A stretch of 64,000 nucleotides of DNA from Acidimicrobiia bacterium (GTDB lineage Bacteria > Actinomycetota > Acidimicrobiia > Spongiisociales > UBA5794): the NCBI GenBank assembly GCA_026985095.1, contig JALSQW010000023.1, forward strand, positions 156,861 through 220,860. The letters run 5' to 3'. Both the position numbers and the translations under genes were made by a program. Below, one piece after another: positions 19,101 to 31,059 of this stretch. The notes below the pieces were generated by a model that was not told the DNA's origin, made no database searches, and worked only from the letters and a program-made list of their open reading frames with translations. Every line of letters begins with the position of its first letter. Position 1 is the first letter of the stretch.

Positions 19101-20458
19101 CCTTGGGTGGTCGCGGGGGTGATCCCCTGGAGGATCTCGGTGACGCCGCCGCCGCTGGTCACGACCGAATCGAACCCGGCTTCCTCGAGGTACTTGACGC
19201 ACAGGTTGGAGCGGTATCCGGAGCCGCAGACGATGTGGACCGGTCGGGACGGATCGAGTCCCGCAGGCGGGCCCTGCTCGGCGAGATCGGGTACATACCG
19301 CCACACCGACCCGGGGATGTGCCCCTGCTCCCATTCGCCCGGGGACCGGACGTCGAGGATCTGGAGCGGCTCGTCGTCGCGGAGCTTGGCGATGACGTCC
19401 ACGTACGATTCGACCGCGTTGGTCACGAGCGGACCGAACTGGTCGGCCAGGCCGGCGACGTCATAGACGACGCCGATCTCGTGGTCGAAGCCGATCCGCT
19501 CGAGCTGGAGGACCACGTCGACGATGTCCTGGCCGGATTCGGCGACGAGCACGATCGGAGCGTCGAAGGGAGCCAGCCAGCCGGTCCATACCCCGACCTG
19601 GTCGGAGTACTCGACGCCGTAGCTGCCCTTGACGTGGCCGGCCGCGTACGACGTGCGGGGTCGGATGTCGACGAGCGCCACGTCGGTGGGGACGTGGGCC
19701 GGGTTGAGTTCGGGGATCTCGGGATCGGGCGCCGGGGTGGGGCCCATGAGGTTGGCCGGTCCCATGTGCCGGTAGTACCGCGGCCACGGCTGGAGCGGTG
19801 CCAGCAACGCCTCGATGAAGGCGTCCTCGTCGTCGATCCGCAGCAGCGGGTTCGCTTCCTTCTCCCGTCCGATGGTCGACACCGTGATCCCGGCGCCCGA
19901 GGCGGTGCAGAACGAGCCCTCGCCGTGGGTGGGATACAGCCCGACGTGGTCGGGAAGGGCCGCCAGTCGCTTCATCGTGAGGAACTGCAGCTTCGCCAGG
20001 CCGCGGGCCCGGTCGACACCCAGCAGGTCGGGGCGGCCGAAGGAGTCGATGAGGAGGCTGCCGCCGGAGAACAGCGCCACCGGTTCGCCGTCGACGAGCA
20101 CCAGGTAGCTCAGATGCTCGGGCGTATGTCCGGGAGTGTGGAGGGGCCGGATCCTCAACGTGCCGGCGGTCAGGTCCTCGTTGTGGAACGCCGGGAGGTA
20201 GTCGGTCCACGCGACCGCTCCGGAGGCGGGCACCACGACCTCGGCTCCCATCCGGTGGGCGAGCTCCCTGCCACCCGAGACGTAGTCGTTGTGCAGGTGG
20301 GTCTCGAGGACGAACCGGAGCTCGGCGCCGGTCCGGGCGACCGCCTTCTCGAACCGATCGACGTCGCGCTGGGGGTCGACCACGAGGGCGATCCCGTCGT
20401 GGTCGAGGACGTAGGTCGAGTCACCGAGCCCGGTCGTCCGGATCTGTTCGATCTGCAT
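19097..20458 (-). CDS. MBL-fold persulfide dioxygenase-rhodanese fusion
   Basis: FVLETHLHNDYVSGGRELA, HTPGHTPEHLSYLV plus two rhodanese domains, the second with CGSGYRSN. Confidence 0.85.
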   Translation of the reverse strand: MQIEQIRTTGLGDSTYVLDHDGIALVVDPQRDVDRFEKAVARTGAELRFVLETHLHNDYVSGGRELAHRMGAEVVVPASGAVAWTDYLPAFHNEDLTAGTLRIRPLHTPGHTPEHLSYLVLVDGEPVALFSGGSLLIDSFGRPDLLGVDRARGLAKLQFLTMKRLAALPDHVGLYPTHGEGSFCTASGAGITVSTIGREKEANPLLRIDDEDAFIEALLAPLQPWPRYYRHMGPANLMGPTPAPDPEIPELNPAHVPTDVALVDIRPRTSYAAGHVKGSYGVEYSDQVGVWTGWLAPFDAPIVLVAESGQDIVDVVLQLERIGFDHEIGVVYDVAGLADQFGPLVTNAVESYVDVIAKLRDDEPLQILDVRSPGEWEQGHIPGSVWRYVPDLAEQGPPAGLDPSRPVHIVCGSGYRSNLCVKYLEEAGFDSVVTSGGGVTEILQGITPATTQG

Positions 20459-20471
20459 CGCGGCCGTCTCC

Positions 20472-21677
<1,206 letters not shown>

Positions 21678-21702
21678 GGTGGGTCTTCCTCCCTCTCGCT
21701 AC

Positions 21703-21722
21703 TTGTCCGGACATGCGGACAA
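21703..21722. promoter_or_regulatory. Inverted repeat TTGTCCG-N6-CGGACAA in a divergent intergenic region
   Basis: Perfect 7-bp arms between the SQR gene and a HutC-type GntR gene. Confidence 0.65.
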
Positions 21723-21782
21723 TGAGAGGGAACGCTATCGTGTCGGGGGAGGCGCTGTCAACCAGAAGGCGGGGTTCGCGTC

Positions 21783-22547
21783 GTGCCGCAACGGATCACC
21801 CTGGATCGGGCGAGCCCGCTGCCCCTGTGGGCACAGGTCGTCGAGCGGCTCCGGCCGGAGATCGCATCGGGCCGCTACGACGAGACCTTCCCCTCCGAAC
21901 ACGACCTGATGGCGAGGTTCGAGGTGAGTCGGCACACCATCCGCGAGGCCCTCCGACGCCTCGAGTCCGAGGGGCTGCTGGTCCGCCGGCGAGGGAAGGG
22001 CACCTTCGTCAACCGCCCCGAGTTCCGCCAGGACCTCGGCACCCTGTACTCGCTGTTCCGGACGATCGAAGCCCAGGGCGTCGAGCAGCGCAGCCGCGTG
22101 CTCGAACTCGACCTGGTCGAGGCTCCGCTGATCGCCGAGCGACTGGAGCTCCCCGCCGACGAGGTCTTCGTCTACCTGCGTCGCATCAGATACGCCGGGG
22201 ACGAGCCGCTCGCCCTCGACGCGGCCTGGCTACCTGCCGAGTGTGCCGATCCGCTGCTCGAGGCCGACTTCGAGCACACCGCGTTGTACGACGAACTCGA
22301 ACGCCGGTGTGGGATCATGCCGATCGCCGGCTCCGAGACGATCGAGCCGGTGGTCGCCAGCACCGAGGAGTGCGCGCTGCTCGGTGTGCCTCCGGGGACC
22401 GCGGTCCTCTCCCTCGAGCGGAAGACCCGCACCGCCGATCGGCCCCTGGAGTGGCGGCGAACGCTCCTCCGAGGCGACCGCTTCCGGTTCGTCGCGGAAT
22501 GGTCGACCGGCGTCCCACCTCGCCCACAGCTCACCGTCTCGCGCTGA
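21783..22547 (+). CDS. GntR-family regulator, HutC/UTRA subfamily
   Basis: SPLPLWAQVVERLRPEIASGRYDETFPSEHDLMARFEVSRHTIREALRRLESEGLLVRRRGKGTFV plus UTRA-like C-terminal domain. Confidence 0.9.
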   Translation: MPQRITLDRASPLPLWAQVVERLRPEIASGRYDETFPSEHDLMARFEVSRHTIREALRRLESEGLLVRRRGKGTFVNRPEFRQDLGTLYSLFRTIEAQGVEQRSRVLELDLVEAPLIAERLELPADEVFVYLRRIRYAGDEPLALDAAWLPAECADPLLEADFEHTALYDELERRCGIMPIAGSETIEPVVASTEECALLGVPPGTAVLSLERKTRTADRPLEWRRTLLRGDRFRFVAEWSTGVPPRPQLTVSR

Positions 22548-22562
22548 GCCGCCGAGGTCGGG

Positions 22563-24719
22563 CTACTCGAATCGCCGCAGCCGCAGCGAGTTCGTCACCA
22601 CCGACACCGACGAGAACGCCATGGCGCCGGCGGCGATCATGGGGTTGAGGAACCCGAGAGCTGCCAGCGGGATCGCCGCGGTGTTGTAGCCGAAGGCCCA
22701 GAAGAGGTTCTCCTTGATCGTGGCGAACGTCCGCCGGGCGAGGCGGAGCGACAGCACCGCCAGCATCGGGTCGCCGCTCATGAGCACGACGTCGCCGGCC
22801 TCGATCGCCACGTCCGTTCCCGATCCGACGGCCATGCCGAGATCGGCCTGGGTGAGGGCGGGAGCGTCGTTGATGCCATCGCCGACGAAACCGACCGACA
22901 GGCCCTCGCCTTGGAGGCGCCGGATCTCGTCGGCCTTGTCGCCGGGGAGGACCTCCGCGATCACTCGGTCGATCCCGATCTGGGCGGCGATCGTCTCGGC
23001 CGTCCGGCGGTTGTCCCCGGTGAGCATGACCACCTGGACGCCCAGCTCGTGGAGGCGGGTGACGGCCTCGGCGGCGGTGTCCCTGACGGTGTCGGCCACG
23101 CCGAGCGCACCGCGGACCTCACCATCCCAGCCGGCCAGGAAGGCCGTGTGCCCTTCCCGCTCGATCCGTTCCATCTCGTCGAGGAACCGGTCGGGCACGT
23201 GCAATCCCCGATCGGCCATCAGCTTGGGCTTCCCGACGGTGACCTCGACGCCGTCGACCTCTCCGACCGCGCCCATCCCACGCAAGGAGGTGAACCCGGC
23301 GACCGGCCCGAGCACGACGTCGCGCTCTTCGGCGCCGAGGGCGACCGCCTTGCCGATGGGATGCTCGGAGGCGGCTTCGATCGACCCGACCAGGTACAGG
23401 AACCGTTCCGCCGGCTCGTCGGTGACGACGTCGGTCAGGGTCATGGCGCCGCGGGTGAGGGTGCCGGTCTTGTCGAAGACCATCACATCGACGCCCTTGG
23501 CTCGCTCGAACACCTCGGCGCTCTTGAACAGGACACCCCGTTCGGCTCCCCGTCCGGAGCCCACCATGATCGCCGTGGGGGTGGCCAGACCCATGGCGCA
23601 CGGGCAGGCGATGATCATCACCGCCACCGCGTTCCTCAGCGACTGAGGGAAGTCGCCGCTGATGGCCAGCCAGACGACGAAGGTGACGATCGCGATGCCG
23701 ATGACGGCGGGCACGAACACCGCGCTGACCCGATCGGCGAGGCGCTGCACCGGCGCCTTCGACGCCTGGGCTTCCTCGACGAGCCGGACGATCTGCGCGA
23801 GGGCCGTGTTCCCGCCGACCTTGGTGACCTCGACCTCGAGGCGTCCCTGCTGGTTGATGGTGGCGCCGAAGACCTCGTCGCCTGGGCCCTTGTCGACGGG
23901 CTTGGACTCGCCGGTGAGCATCGACTCGTCGATGGCGGAGCTTCCCGACAGGACGACGCCGTCGACGGGGATCTTCTCGCCGGGGAAGACGACGACGACC
24001 TCACCGGGGGCCACCTCTGCAGGATCCACCATGACCTCGGTCCCGTCGCGGACGACCCTCGCCTGCTTCGCGCCGAGCTCGAGCAGCTTCGTGATGGCGT
24101 TCGAGGCTCGACCCTTGGCCTTGGCCTCGAAGTAGCGTCCGAGGAGGATCAGGGTGGTGATGATCGCCGCGGTATCGAAGAACACGGGCGCGTCGGCGAA
24201 CATCGCCCACACCGAGTACACCCAGGCCGTCACCGTACCCATGGTGACGAGCGTGTCCATCGCCGGGCTCTTGGACTTGATCTGTTTCCACGTGGCCTGA
24301 TGGAACTGGCGGCCGAACCAGAACACGACGATCGTCGTCAACACGGCCTGGATGGTCACGTTCCAGAAGCCTTCGGGAAGGAAGAACGCCAGGGCGAAGA
24401 CGGGGATCGTGAGAACCGAGGCGCCGAGGACGGCCCGCTTCTGGAGCTCGATCTCCTCTTCGTAGCGGCCGGCGAGATCGCGTTCGTCGCCCTCGGCGAG
24501 GGGGGTGATCTCGTAACCGATCTTCTCGATGGCCTCCTTGAGGTGCTGGATGTCCACGACGTTGGGGTCGACCACCGCCCGCGCCTCCTGGCCGGCGAAG
24601 TTGACGACGGCTCCCTCGACGCCTTCCTGCTTGGACAGGACGCGTTCGATCCGCAACGCGCACGACGCGCACGTCATCCCTTCGACGTCGAAGGTGATGG
24701 TTTCGCTCTTGTCGGTCAT
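22563..24719 (-). CDS. copA: Copper-translocating P-type ATPase
   Basis: N-terminal [66 protein letters not shown]. Confidence 0.95.
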   Translation of the reverse strand: MTDKSETITFDVEGMTCASCALRIERVLSKQEGVEGAVVNFAGQEARAVVDPNVVDIQHLKEAIEKIGYEITPLAEGDERDLAGRYEEEIELQKRAVLGASVLTIPVFALAFFLPEGFWNVTIQAVLTTIVVFWFGRQFHQATWKQIKSKSPAMDTLVTMGTVTAWVYSVWAMFADAPVFFDTAAIITTLILLGRYFEAKAKGRASNAITKLLELGAKQARVVRDGTEVMVDPAEVAPGEVVVVFPGEKIPVDGVVLSGSSAIDESMLTGESKPVDKGPGDEVFGATINQQGRLEVEVTKVGGNTALAQIVRLVEEAQASKAPVQRLADRVSAVFVPAVIGIAIVTFVVWLAISGDFPQSLRNAVAVMIIACPCAMGLATPTAIMVGSGRGAERGVLFKSAEVFERAKGVDVMVFDKTGTLTRGAMTLTDVVTDEPAERFLYLVGSIEAASEHPIGKAVALGAEERDVVLGPVAGFTSLRGMGAVGEVDGVEVTVGKPKLMADRGLHVPDRFLDEMERIEREGHTAFLAGWDGEVRGALGVADTVRDTAAEAVTRLHELGVQVVMLTGDNRRTAETIAAQIGIDRVIAEVLPGDKADEIRRLQGEGLSVGFVGDGINDAPALTQADLGMAVGSGTDVAIEAGDVVLMSGDPMLAVLSLRLARRTFATIKENLFWAFGYNTAAIPLAALGFLNPMIAAGAMAFSSVSVVTNSLRLRRFE

Positions 24720-24762
24720 GGCTCCTCGGTTCCCCGGCCGGCATGGCCGGTCGGTGGTTCGG

Positions 24763-24981
24763 TCAGGTGACGGGGCCGGCGACGTCGTAGCCCTGTTCCT
24801 CGATGGCGGCGACGATCTCGTCGAGTGTCGCCTCGGCGCCGTCGTAGTCCAGCTCGACGGTTCGTTCCTCGATGTGGACCTCGACCTTGTCGACGCCCGG
24901 TAGTGGGGCGACGGCGCCTTCGATCGAGGACTTGCAGTGGCCGCACGAGATGTCGGGTACCGAAAGCGTCTGGGTGGTCAT
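24763..24981 (-). CDS. copZ: Copper chaperone, HMA domain
   Basis: [30 protein letters not shown]. Confidence 0.9.
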   Translation of the reverse strand: MTTQTLSVPDISCGHCKSSIEGAVAPLPGVDKVEVHIEERTVELDYDGAEATLDEIVAAIEEQGYDVAGPVT

Positions 24982-25271
24982 GCGATGTCTCCTTTCGGGC
25001 CGGTGATGCCGGGGGCGTACCGGAGGGTCTCCATGAGCTCGTCGACGATCTGCTCCGAACGGCCCTCCTCGACGGCACGCAGGACGCATGTTTCCACGTG
25101 GTTCTGGAGGAGGATCCGGTTCACCGCCTCCAGGGAACCCTGCACGGCGGAGACCTGCTTCATGATGTCGGGGCAGTACCGCTCCTCGTCGACCATGCGC
25201 ATGACCGCATCCAGGTGGCCGCGGATGGTCTTGAGACGGTTCGTCGCCGACTGCTTGTGATGTTGTTCCAT
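24978..25271 (-). CDS. csoR: CsoR-family metal-sensing repressor
   Basis: NRLKTIRGHLDAVMRMVDEERYCPDIMKQVSAVQGSLEAVNRILLQNHVETCV; C-H-C copper ligand pattern. Confidence 0.93.
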   Translation of the reverse strand: MEQHHKQSATNRLKTIRGHLDAVMRMVDEERYCPDIMKQVSAVQGSLEAVNRILLQNHVETCVLRAVEEGRSEQIVDELMETLRYAPGITGPKGDIA

Positions 25272-25281
25272 CGGGCCAGTA

Positions 25282-25302
25282 TACCCCACCCCCGGTGGGG
25301 TA
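25282..25302 (-). promoter_or_regulatory. CsoR-like operator at the csoR-copZ-copA promoter
   Basis: TACCCCACC-CCC-GGTGGGGTA perfect 9-bp arms; on the minus strand followed directly by -10 TATACT. Confidence 0.85.
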
Positions 25303-25330
25303 ACGCACCCACGGGTCGAGGCTGCGACGT

Positions 25331-26143
25331 TCAGCTCAGGAGGAGTCGCTCGATCCGCCGGGCCGCCGCCACCGACCCGACCGCCCCCATGGCGACCAGC
25401 ACTCCCGCATGGGCCAGCAGGACCGGACGGACGACGCCCACGGTCAAACCTCGGATCAGCTCCACCCCGTGGTACAGCGGCGAGAGCTGGGTGAGGACCT
25501 GGATGGCCGGGGGATAGATGTCGAGGGGATAGAACGTCGCCGAGAACAAGAACAACGGCAACGTCACGAGGGTCACCATGTCGAGGTCCTGCCAGCTCCG
25601 CATGTACGACGCGGCGGCCATCCCGACCGCCGAGAAGGCGTAGCCGATGAGGAGCGCCGCGGGGAGGGCGAGCAGTCCCCACCAGGATCGGATCAGCCCC
25701 ATGGCCACCATGACGACGAGGAACGCCACCGCGTAGATCCCGCCCCGGACGAGTGACCATCCGATCTCCCCGGCAGCGACGTCGCCGGGTCCCATGGGGG
25801 TGGACAGGATCGCGTCGTAGATCTTGCGGTACTTGAGTTTGAAGAAGATGTTGATCGTCGACTCGAAGATCGCTCCGTTCATGGCCGACGACGCCAGCAT
25901 CGCCGGAGCCACGAAGGCCTCGTACGGTACGGCGACCCCGGCGGGTCCGGTCACGTCGCCGGCTAGGCGTCCGATGCCGACGCCGATGGCGAACAGGTAG
26001 AACACCGGCTCGAAGAACCCCGACAGGATGACCGGCCAGAAGGTCTTGGCCACCAACAGGTTCCGCTCCAACAGACGCACCGCCCGTCGCGAGGTGCGGG
26101 CAGGGACGGGGACCACGCGGGCGACGAGGGTCCGGCCGGTCAT
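25331..26143 (-). CDS. ABC-2 type transporter permease
   Basis: Six TM segments; GFFEPVFYLFAIGVGIGRL, YRKIYDAILSTPM. Confidence 0.85.
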   Translation of the reverse strand: MTGRTLVARVVPVPARTSRRAVRLLERNLLVAKTFWPVILSGFFEPVFYLFAIGVGIGRLAGDVTGPAGVAVPYEAFVAPAMLASSAMNGAIFESTINIFFKLKYRKIYDAILSTPMGPGDVAAGEIGWSLVRGGIYAVAFLVVMVAMGLIRSWWGLLALPAALLIGYAFSAVGMAAASYMRSWQDLDMVTLVTLPLFLFSATFYPLDIYPPAIQVLTQLSPLYHGVELIRGLTVGVVRPVLLAHAGVLVAMGAVGSVAAARRIERLLLS

Positions 26144-26919
26144 CGCACGAGCCGGCGCCGGAACGCCACCACGGCGAGGGCGCTCCCGCCGACGATCCAA
26201 GCGACGAGGTACAGGACCGACACCGCCGGAGCGACGCGTGGCGTGATGCCGAGGACGATCCAGCGGTCGAGGGCGACGGCGTGGTAGAGCGGAACGGCGT
26301 TGGCCACCGGCTGCAGGAATCCGGGAAGCTGGGAGATGGGGAAGAACGTGCCGGAGAACAGGAACATGGGGACGATGCCGAACCGGAAGAGGTTGCTGAG
26401 TCCCGTGTCGCGCTCGAGGCGTGCCGTGTACGCGGTCACCGGAGCGACGGTGGCCACGCCGACGAGGAGGGCCGGGCCGACGGCGAGCAGCGCCGGGCCG
26501 ATGGGCGTGACCTCAAAGGCCGCCATCACGGTCGCGAAGACCACCGAGACGAGCAGCACCCGGGCCGCCGACCAGAGGAGATGGCCGTAGACGAGGCTCT
26601 CGATCGACACGGGTGTGGCCAGGATCGCCTGATAGGTCTGTCGCCACTTGAAGCCGGCCATCACCTTCCAGGCTCCCTCCCCGGCGCCGGTCTGCATGGC
26701 GGTGGCGGCTAGGAGACCGGGAGCGAGGAACGCCAGGTAGGAGATGCCCTCGAGGCCGCCGGGTGCGTTGCGGTCGACCAGGGTACCGAGGCCGACGCCC
26801 ATGGCCAGCAGGTAGAGGATCGGGTTCAGGAACGAGGTGACGACGCTCCCTCGCCAGACCCGACGGTAGACCCGGGCCTCACCTTCGAAGACTCGCAGCG
26901 GGAGCGGGGTCGACATCAT
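26140..26919 (-). CDS. ABC-2 type transporter permease
   Basis: SFLNPILYLLAMGVGLGTLVD, WRQTYQAILATPVS, paralogous to neighbour. Confidence 0.85.
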   Translation of the reverse strand: MMSTPLPLRVFEGEARVYRRVWRGSVVTSFLNPILYLLAMGVGLGTLVDRNAPGGLEGISYLAFLAPGLLAATAMQTGAGEGAWKVMAGFKWRQTYQAILATPVSIESLVYGHLLWSAARVLLVSVVFATVMAAFEVTPIGPALLAVGPALLVGVATVAPVTAYTARLERDTGLSNLFRFGIVPMFLFSGTFFPISQLPGFLQPVANAVPLYHAVALDRWIVLGITPRVAPAVSVLYLVAWIVGGSALAVVAFRRRLVR

Positions 26920-27842
26920 TCCACCAGCCTGCGCCCGGTGAGGTGCAGGAAGACGTCTTCGAGGGTCGCTCGCCGGACGAGGAAGCTGTCGAGGACGTTC
27001 TCCATCGTTTCGACCTTCGCCACGGTGGCATCGGTGTCGCCGGTGTACAGGAGGACCCGGTCGGGCAGCATCTCGACGCGTTGGGCCATGCCCGCGTACC
27101 GCGCCTCGTCTCCGATCGGGACGTCGGGTCGGAAACGGAGCTCGACGACCTCCGGCGTGGAGTAGCGCTCGATGAGCTGTCGGGGTGAGCCCTCGGCGAC
27201 GATCCGCCCTCGGTCCATGACCACCAGCCGATCGCAGAGCTGTTCGGCCTCGTCCATGTAGTGGGTGGTGATGATGAGAGTGACCCCGCGTTGCTTGAGG
27301 CGATACAGCCGATCCCACAGGGCGTGGCGAGCCTGGGGATCGAGCCCGGTGGTCGGTTCGTCGAGGAGCAGCAGCTCGGGATCGTTGACCAACCCGCGAG
27401 CGATCGTGAGGCGTCGCTTCATGCCCCCCGAGAGGGAGTCCACCGTGGCATCACGCTTGTCGGTGAGCTGCGCGAAATCGAGGAGCTCCTCGATCCGATC
27501 CCGGATGACGGAGCGGGGGAGATCGAAGTATCGACCGTAGATGTAGAGGTTCTCGGTGACGGTCAGCTCCATGTCCAGGTTGTCCTCTTGAGGGACGACA
27601 CCGAGGCGGGAGCGGATCGCGGGTCCGTCGCGTCGTGGATCCTCGCCGAGGACGGTGAGGGAACCGTCGCTGAGGGGGCTCACTGCGGCGATCATCTTCA
27701 TCGTCGAGGTCTTCCCGGCACCGTTGGGTCCCAGGAACCCGAAGGCCTCGCCGGCGGAGATGGTGAAGTCGATCCCGTCGACCGCGACGAAGTCGCCGAA
27801 CCGTTTCGTGAGTCGGTGGGCCTCCACCAGGGGCGCGGACAT
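26916..27842 (-). CDS. ABC transporter ATP-binding protein (NodI/drug-export type)
   Basis: GPNGAGKTSTMKMIAAV, LSGGMKRRLTIARGL, LLLLDEPTTGLDPQARH. Confidence 0.93.
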   Translation of the reverse strand: MSAPLVEAHRLTKRFGDFVAVDGIDFTISAGEAFGFLGPNGAGKTSTMKMIAAVSPLSDGSLTVLGEDPRRDGPAIRSRLGVVPQEDNLDMELTVTENLYIYGRYFDLPRSVIRDRIEELLDFAQLTDKRDATVDSLSGGMKRRLTIARGLVNDPELLLLDEPTTGLDPQARHALWDRLYRLKQRGVTLIITTHYMDEAEQLCDRLVVMDRGRIVAEGSPRQLIERYSTPEVVELRFRPDVPIGDEARYAGMAQRVEMLPDRVLLYTGDTDATVAKVETMENVLDSFLVRRATLEDVFLHLTGRRLVE

Positions 27843-27878
27843 GTCGTGAGCCTAGGTGGTGCCGTGCCGGACAGGAGG

Positions 27879-29861
27879 TCAGTGACGCAGATCGACGAGG
27901 GTGCCGGGCCGGGTACCCCTCCGAGAGACCTTGAGTCGATGCGGGCCGGCCACGACGACGACCGAGACGTCGGTGAGGGCGCGGACCGCCCGCTGCTGGA
28001 CCACCACCGGGAGGTCGTGGAGGACGTGGGCGGGGGTGATCACGAGGCTCTTGGCCGTGGCGACGTCCAGGACGTGGCGTCCGGGACGGTCGACCACGGT
28101 GATCTCCGGTCGGGAGCGGAGGACCTCGGCGAAGAGGTCGGGGGATTCGGTGACCACCGTCATGGGCAGCTCCTTGGGGAAGCGGGCGCGGAGCCCCACG
28201 TCGATGGCGAGCGAGGAGTCGTCGAGGAACCACGGCGTCGTGGGACTGCCGGGAACGACGATGACCTCGTTCCAGGGCCGGACGATCCGAGCCGCGGCAG
28301 AGCGGATCGGCAAGAGCTCGCCGAGGGCGTCGATGTCGGCTCCGAAGAGGTAGTCGGCGCGACGCGGGCCCTCCCACGAGAGGATGACGAGCGACGCGTC
28401 GTGCTCTTCGATCAGATGGAGCGTCCCTTCGACGAACGACTCGTCGACCCGAACGAGCCCGTCGCTGTCGAGTCCGAGGGCCGAAGCACGATCGACGGCG
28501 TCGTCGACCAGGGCCTGGGCCTGTGGCTTGCTTCCCGGTTCGGTGACGGCGAAGGGGACCACCAGGCCGTCGTCGGCGCGGGCCAGCTCGCCGGCGAACC
28601 GCATCAAGGCGTCGGGATCGGAGGCCTTGGGGCGAACGTCGACGAGGACCCGCTCGCCCGGGGCGGCCGGCGGCGGGGCCGGCCGCGGGATCCGACGGAT
28701 GAAGAACCGCGACCCGTACGACGTGATGAAGGCCGTGGCGACGATGGCCAACACGGCACCGTTGACGATCTCTTGTTCGAACAAGCCGAGGTTGGAGCCG
28801 ACCTGCGCGATGGCGAGCGTGGAGGCGGCCTGGCCGAAGCTCAGGGAGGCCATGAGGCCGATCTCGTCGACCGAGAACCCGGCGACGGCGCCGGTGACCG
28901 CGGCCGCCACCACCTTGCCCACCACGACGATCACCGTGAAGGCGACGGCGATGGCGAGGGTCCGAGCGTCGAAGAGCAAGGCGGGATCGATGGTGAGGCC
29001 GATCGAGACCATGAAGGCGGGAACGAAGATCGTGTCGCCGACGAATTCGAGGCGTTCCATCAGCAGGCCCTGGGTGGGGACGAGACGGTTCATCCCGAGG
29101 CCGGCGAGGAAGGCGCCGATGAGCCCTTCGATCCCGCCGAGGACGGCGATGGATGCACCGCCGGCCATCCCGGCGAGGGCGAAGACGAAGCGCTGGGCGC
29201 GACTGCGGCCGACCCGAACGAAGAACCACGCCGACAACTTCGGGAGCGCCCACAATGCGTAGCCGACGAGCAAGGCCCCGACGAGCCATACGGGGAGGGT
29301 CGGTTGCGGCTCCGAGGCTCGGAGGCCGGAGATGGGTGCGACGGCGATGACGGCGCTGGATGTGGCGACGGCGAGGACCGTCAACGACATGAGGTCGAAG
29401 GCGACGCCGGCGGAGACGGCGGTCGTGACGGCCTTGTTGTCCTGGAGCCCGGCGGCGCGCACCGCCGGGTAGGCGACCAGGGTGTTCGACGCCCACATGG
29501 CACCGACCAGCGCCGATCCCAGAAGCGACAGGCCGAGGAACTCGGTCCCGAGCCAGAGGCTGATGCCGAAGGGAACGACGAAGCCGAGGGCACCGTAGAT
29601 CACGGCGTTGCGACGGTTCGCCTTGAAGGCACGGATGTTGAACCCGAGACCGACGAGGAACATCAGGTAGAGGATGCCGATGGCTCCCAGATCGTTGACC
29701 AGCCCGTCGGGGTTCAGCCAGGCGAGGACGAAGGGTCCGGCGAGGATCCCACCGGCGATGAGGCCGATGAGGGTCGGGATCCGGAACCGCTCGGCGACGA
29801 TGGGCCCGAAGACGACGATGACCAGCAGGACGAGCAGGCTCCCCTCGACGCTCCCGATCAC
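27879..29861 (-). CDS. Kef/CPA2-type cation:proton antiporter with C-terminal cytosolic stress-protein-like domain
   Basis: GSVEGSLLVLLVIVVFGPIVAERFRIPTLIGLIAGGILAGP, about 12 TM segments. Confidence 0.85.
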   Translation of the reverse strand: MIGSVEGSLLVLLVIVVFGPIVAERFRIPTLIGLIAGGILAGPFVLAWLNPDGLVNDLGAIGILYLMFLVGLGFNIRAFKANRRNAVIYGALGFVVPFGISLWLGTEFLGLSLLGSALVGAMWASNTLVAYPAVRAAGLQDNKAVTTAVSAGVAFDLMSLTVLAVATSSAVIAVAPISGLRASEPQPTLPVWLVGALLVGYALWALPKLSAWFFVRVGRSRAQRFVFALAGMAGGASIAVLGGIEGLIGAFLAGLGMNRLVPTQGLLMERLEFVGDTIFVPAFMVSIGLTIDPALLFDARTLAIAVAFTVIVVVGKVVAAAVTGAVAGFSVDEIGLMASLSFGQAASTLAIAQVGSNLGLFEQEIVNGAVLAIVATAFITSYGSRFFIRRIPRPAPPPAAPGERVLVDVRPKASDPDALMRFAGELARADDGLVVPFAVTEPGSKPQAQALVDDAVDRASALGLDSDGLVRVDESFVEGTLHLIEEHDASLVILSWEGPRRADYLFGADIDALGELLPIRSAAARIVRPWNEVIVVPGSPTTPWFLDDSSLAIDVGLRARFPKELPMTVVTESPDLFAEVLRSRPEITVVDRPGRHVLDVATAKSLVITPAHVLHDLPVVVQQRAVRALTDVSVVVVAGPHRLKVSRRGTRPGTLVDLRH

Positions 29862-29913
29862 GTGGTGCTCCCTGCTCGCTGCCGGCCGCCATTGTCGCAG
29901 GCAGTCGGGAGCG

Positions 29914-30194
29914 ATGCAGGATGCCGCCGTCGCCGGGATGGCGCTCGTCGAGGAGGTCGGGACGGCAGCGATCGATGGGCACGTGCTTCGGCTCGCCGCC
30001 AGGCTCCGGGAGGCCCCTTGGTGTCGATCCCGTCGTCGGACGCCGAGGCGCTCGTCGGAGCGCTCGCGGACGACGGCATCGTGACGTCATCGCGTGACGG
30101 CAATCTGCGGGTGTCGCTCCACGGGTACAACGACGATCGGGACATCGACCGGCTCATGGCAGGGCTCGCGCGCCACCGTCACCTTCTCGCCTGA
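29914..30194 (+). pseudogene. Remnant of a class V aminotransferase C-terminus
   Basis: MQDAAVAGMALVEEVGTAAIDGHVLRLAARLREAP then, in another frame, LVSIPSSDAEALVGALADDGIVTSSRDGNLRVSLHGYNDDRDIDRLMAGLARHR; no N-terminal domain upstream. Confidence 0.6.
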
Positions 30195-30266
30195 GGCGAC
30201 CTGCCGGCACCGCCGAGTTCTGGTCCTCGGATCGTTCGCGGTGCCGGCCCGTCGGGCCACAGGCGC

Positions 30267-30956
30267 TCAAGGCGTCTCGTATCGAGCCTTCGAGGGGTCG
30301 TGGATCGAGAGCTGCTCGGCGAGTCCGACGCGGATGTGTTCGATCATCGCCGTACAGGCACGGTCGGGGTCCCCGGCGCGGAAGGTGTCGAGGAGTTCCT
30401 CGTGGGACGGCTCGAACGCCGCTTCGGTGATGCGGTGGAGGTCGGCGTACAGCAGCACGGCCACCGACCGATCCCAGACGGCGTCGAACAGGCCGACGAG
30501 CTGGGTGTTGCCGGTCGCCCGGACGATCGCCCGGTGGACCGCCTTGTTGGCGAGGTACCCCTCGTGGGCGGTGTCGTGGGCCTGCGTGGAGTGCTCGTCG
30601 ATGGCCTTGTCGATGAGGGAGAGGGCAGTTTCGTCGCCGCGCTCGGCGAGGAGCCGGGCGGCGTAGCCCTCGATGGCCTCTCGGGTCTCGTAGATCTCGC
30701 GGATCTCGTTCTCGCTGGCGGCACGGACGATGAACCCGCCCCGGTTGCCGGGGACGATGATCCGCTCCTGTTCGAGACGGAGCAGCGCTTCGCGCACCGG
30801 GGTTCGGGACACTCCCATGGCCTCGGCGATCCGTTCCTGGATGAGGCGGTCGCCGGGACGGAGGCCGCCGTCGCTGAGAGCGTCGACGAGCTGTCGGTAC
30901 ACCTCGTCGGCGAGCCGCGGCCGGTGGGCGTCGATGGGAAGGAAGTGTTCTGCCAT
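30267..30956 (-). CDS. GntR-family regulator, FadR/FCD subfamily
   Basis: LADEVYRQLVDALSDGGLRPGDRLIQERIAEAMGVSRTPVREALLRLEQERII; FCD-type C-terminal helices; divergent from the BMC operon. Confidence 0.92.
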   Translation of the reverse strand: MAEHFLPIDAHRPRLADEVYRQLVDALSDGGLRPGDRLIQERIAEAMGVSRTPVREALLRLEQERIIVPGNRGGFIVRAASENEIREIYETREAIEGYAARLLAERGDETALSLIDKAIDEHSTQAHDTAHEGYLANKAVHRAIVRATGNTQLVGLFDAVWDRSVAVLLYADLHRITEAAFEPSHEELLDTFRAGDPDRACTAMIEHIRVGLAEQLSIHDPSKARYETP

Positions 30957-31023
30957 GTCGGATGCAGGATACGCCGTTCTCGGCGGCCAGGATCCGGGGG
31001 GGCGCGGGCCCGGAGAGGGCCCC

Positions 31024-31052
31024 TTGACGGTGGGGGACATGGTGCCTATCCT
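31024..31052 (+). promoter_or_regulatory. Putative sigma-70 promoter of the BMC operon
   Basis: TTGACG-N17-TATCCT about 50 bp upstream of the first operon gene. Confidence 0.55.
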
Positions 31053-31059
31053 CTACGAA

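Noticed and set aside
27261-30194. 977-aa plus-strand ORF opposite the ABC ATPase and Kef-type genes
   Set aside because: Antisense shadow of strongly coding minus-strand genes in high-GC DNA; low-complexity Asp/Glu/Gly/Arg composition. Only its last segment is a real gene remnant.
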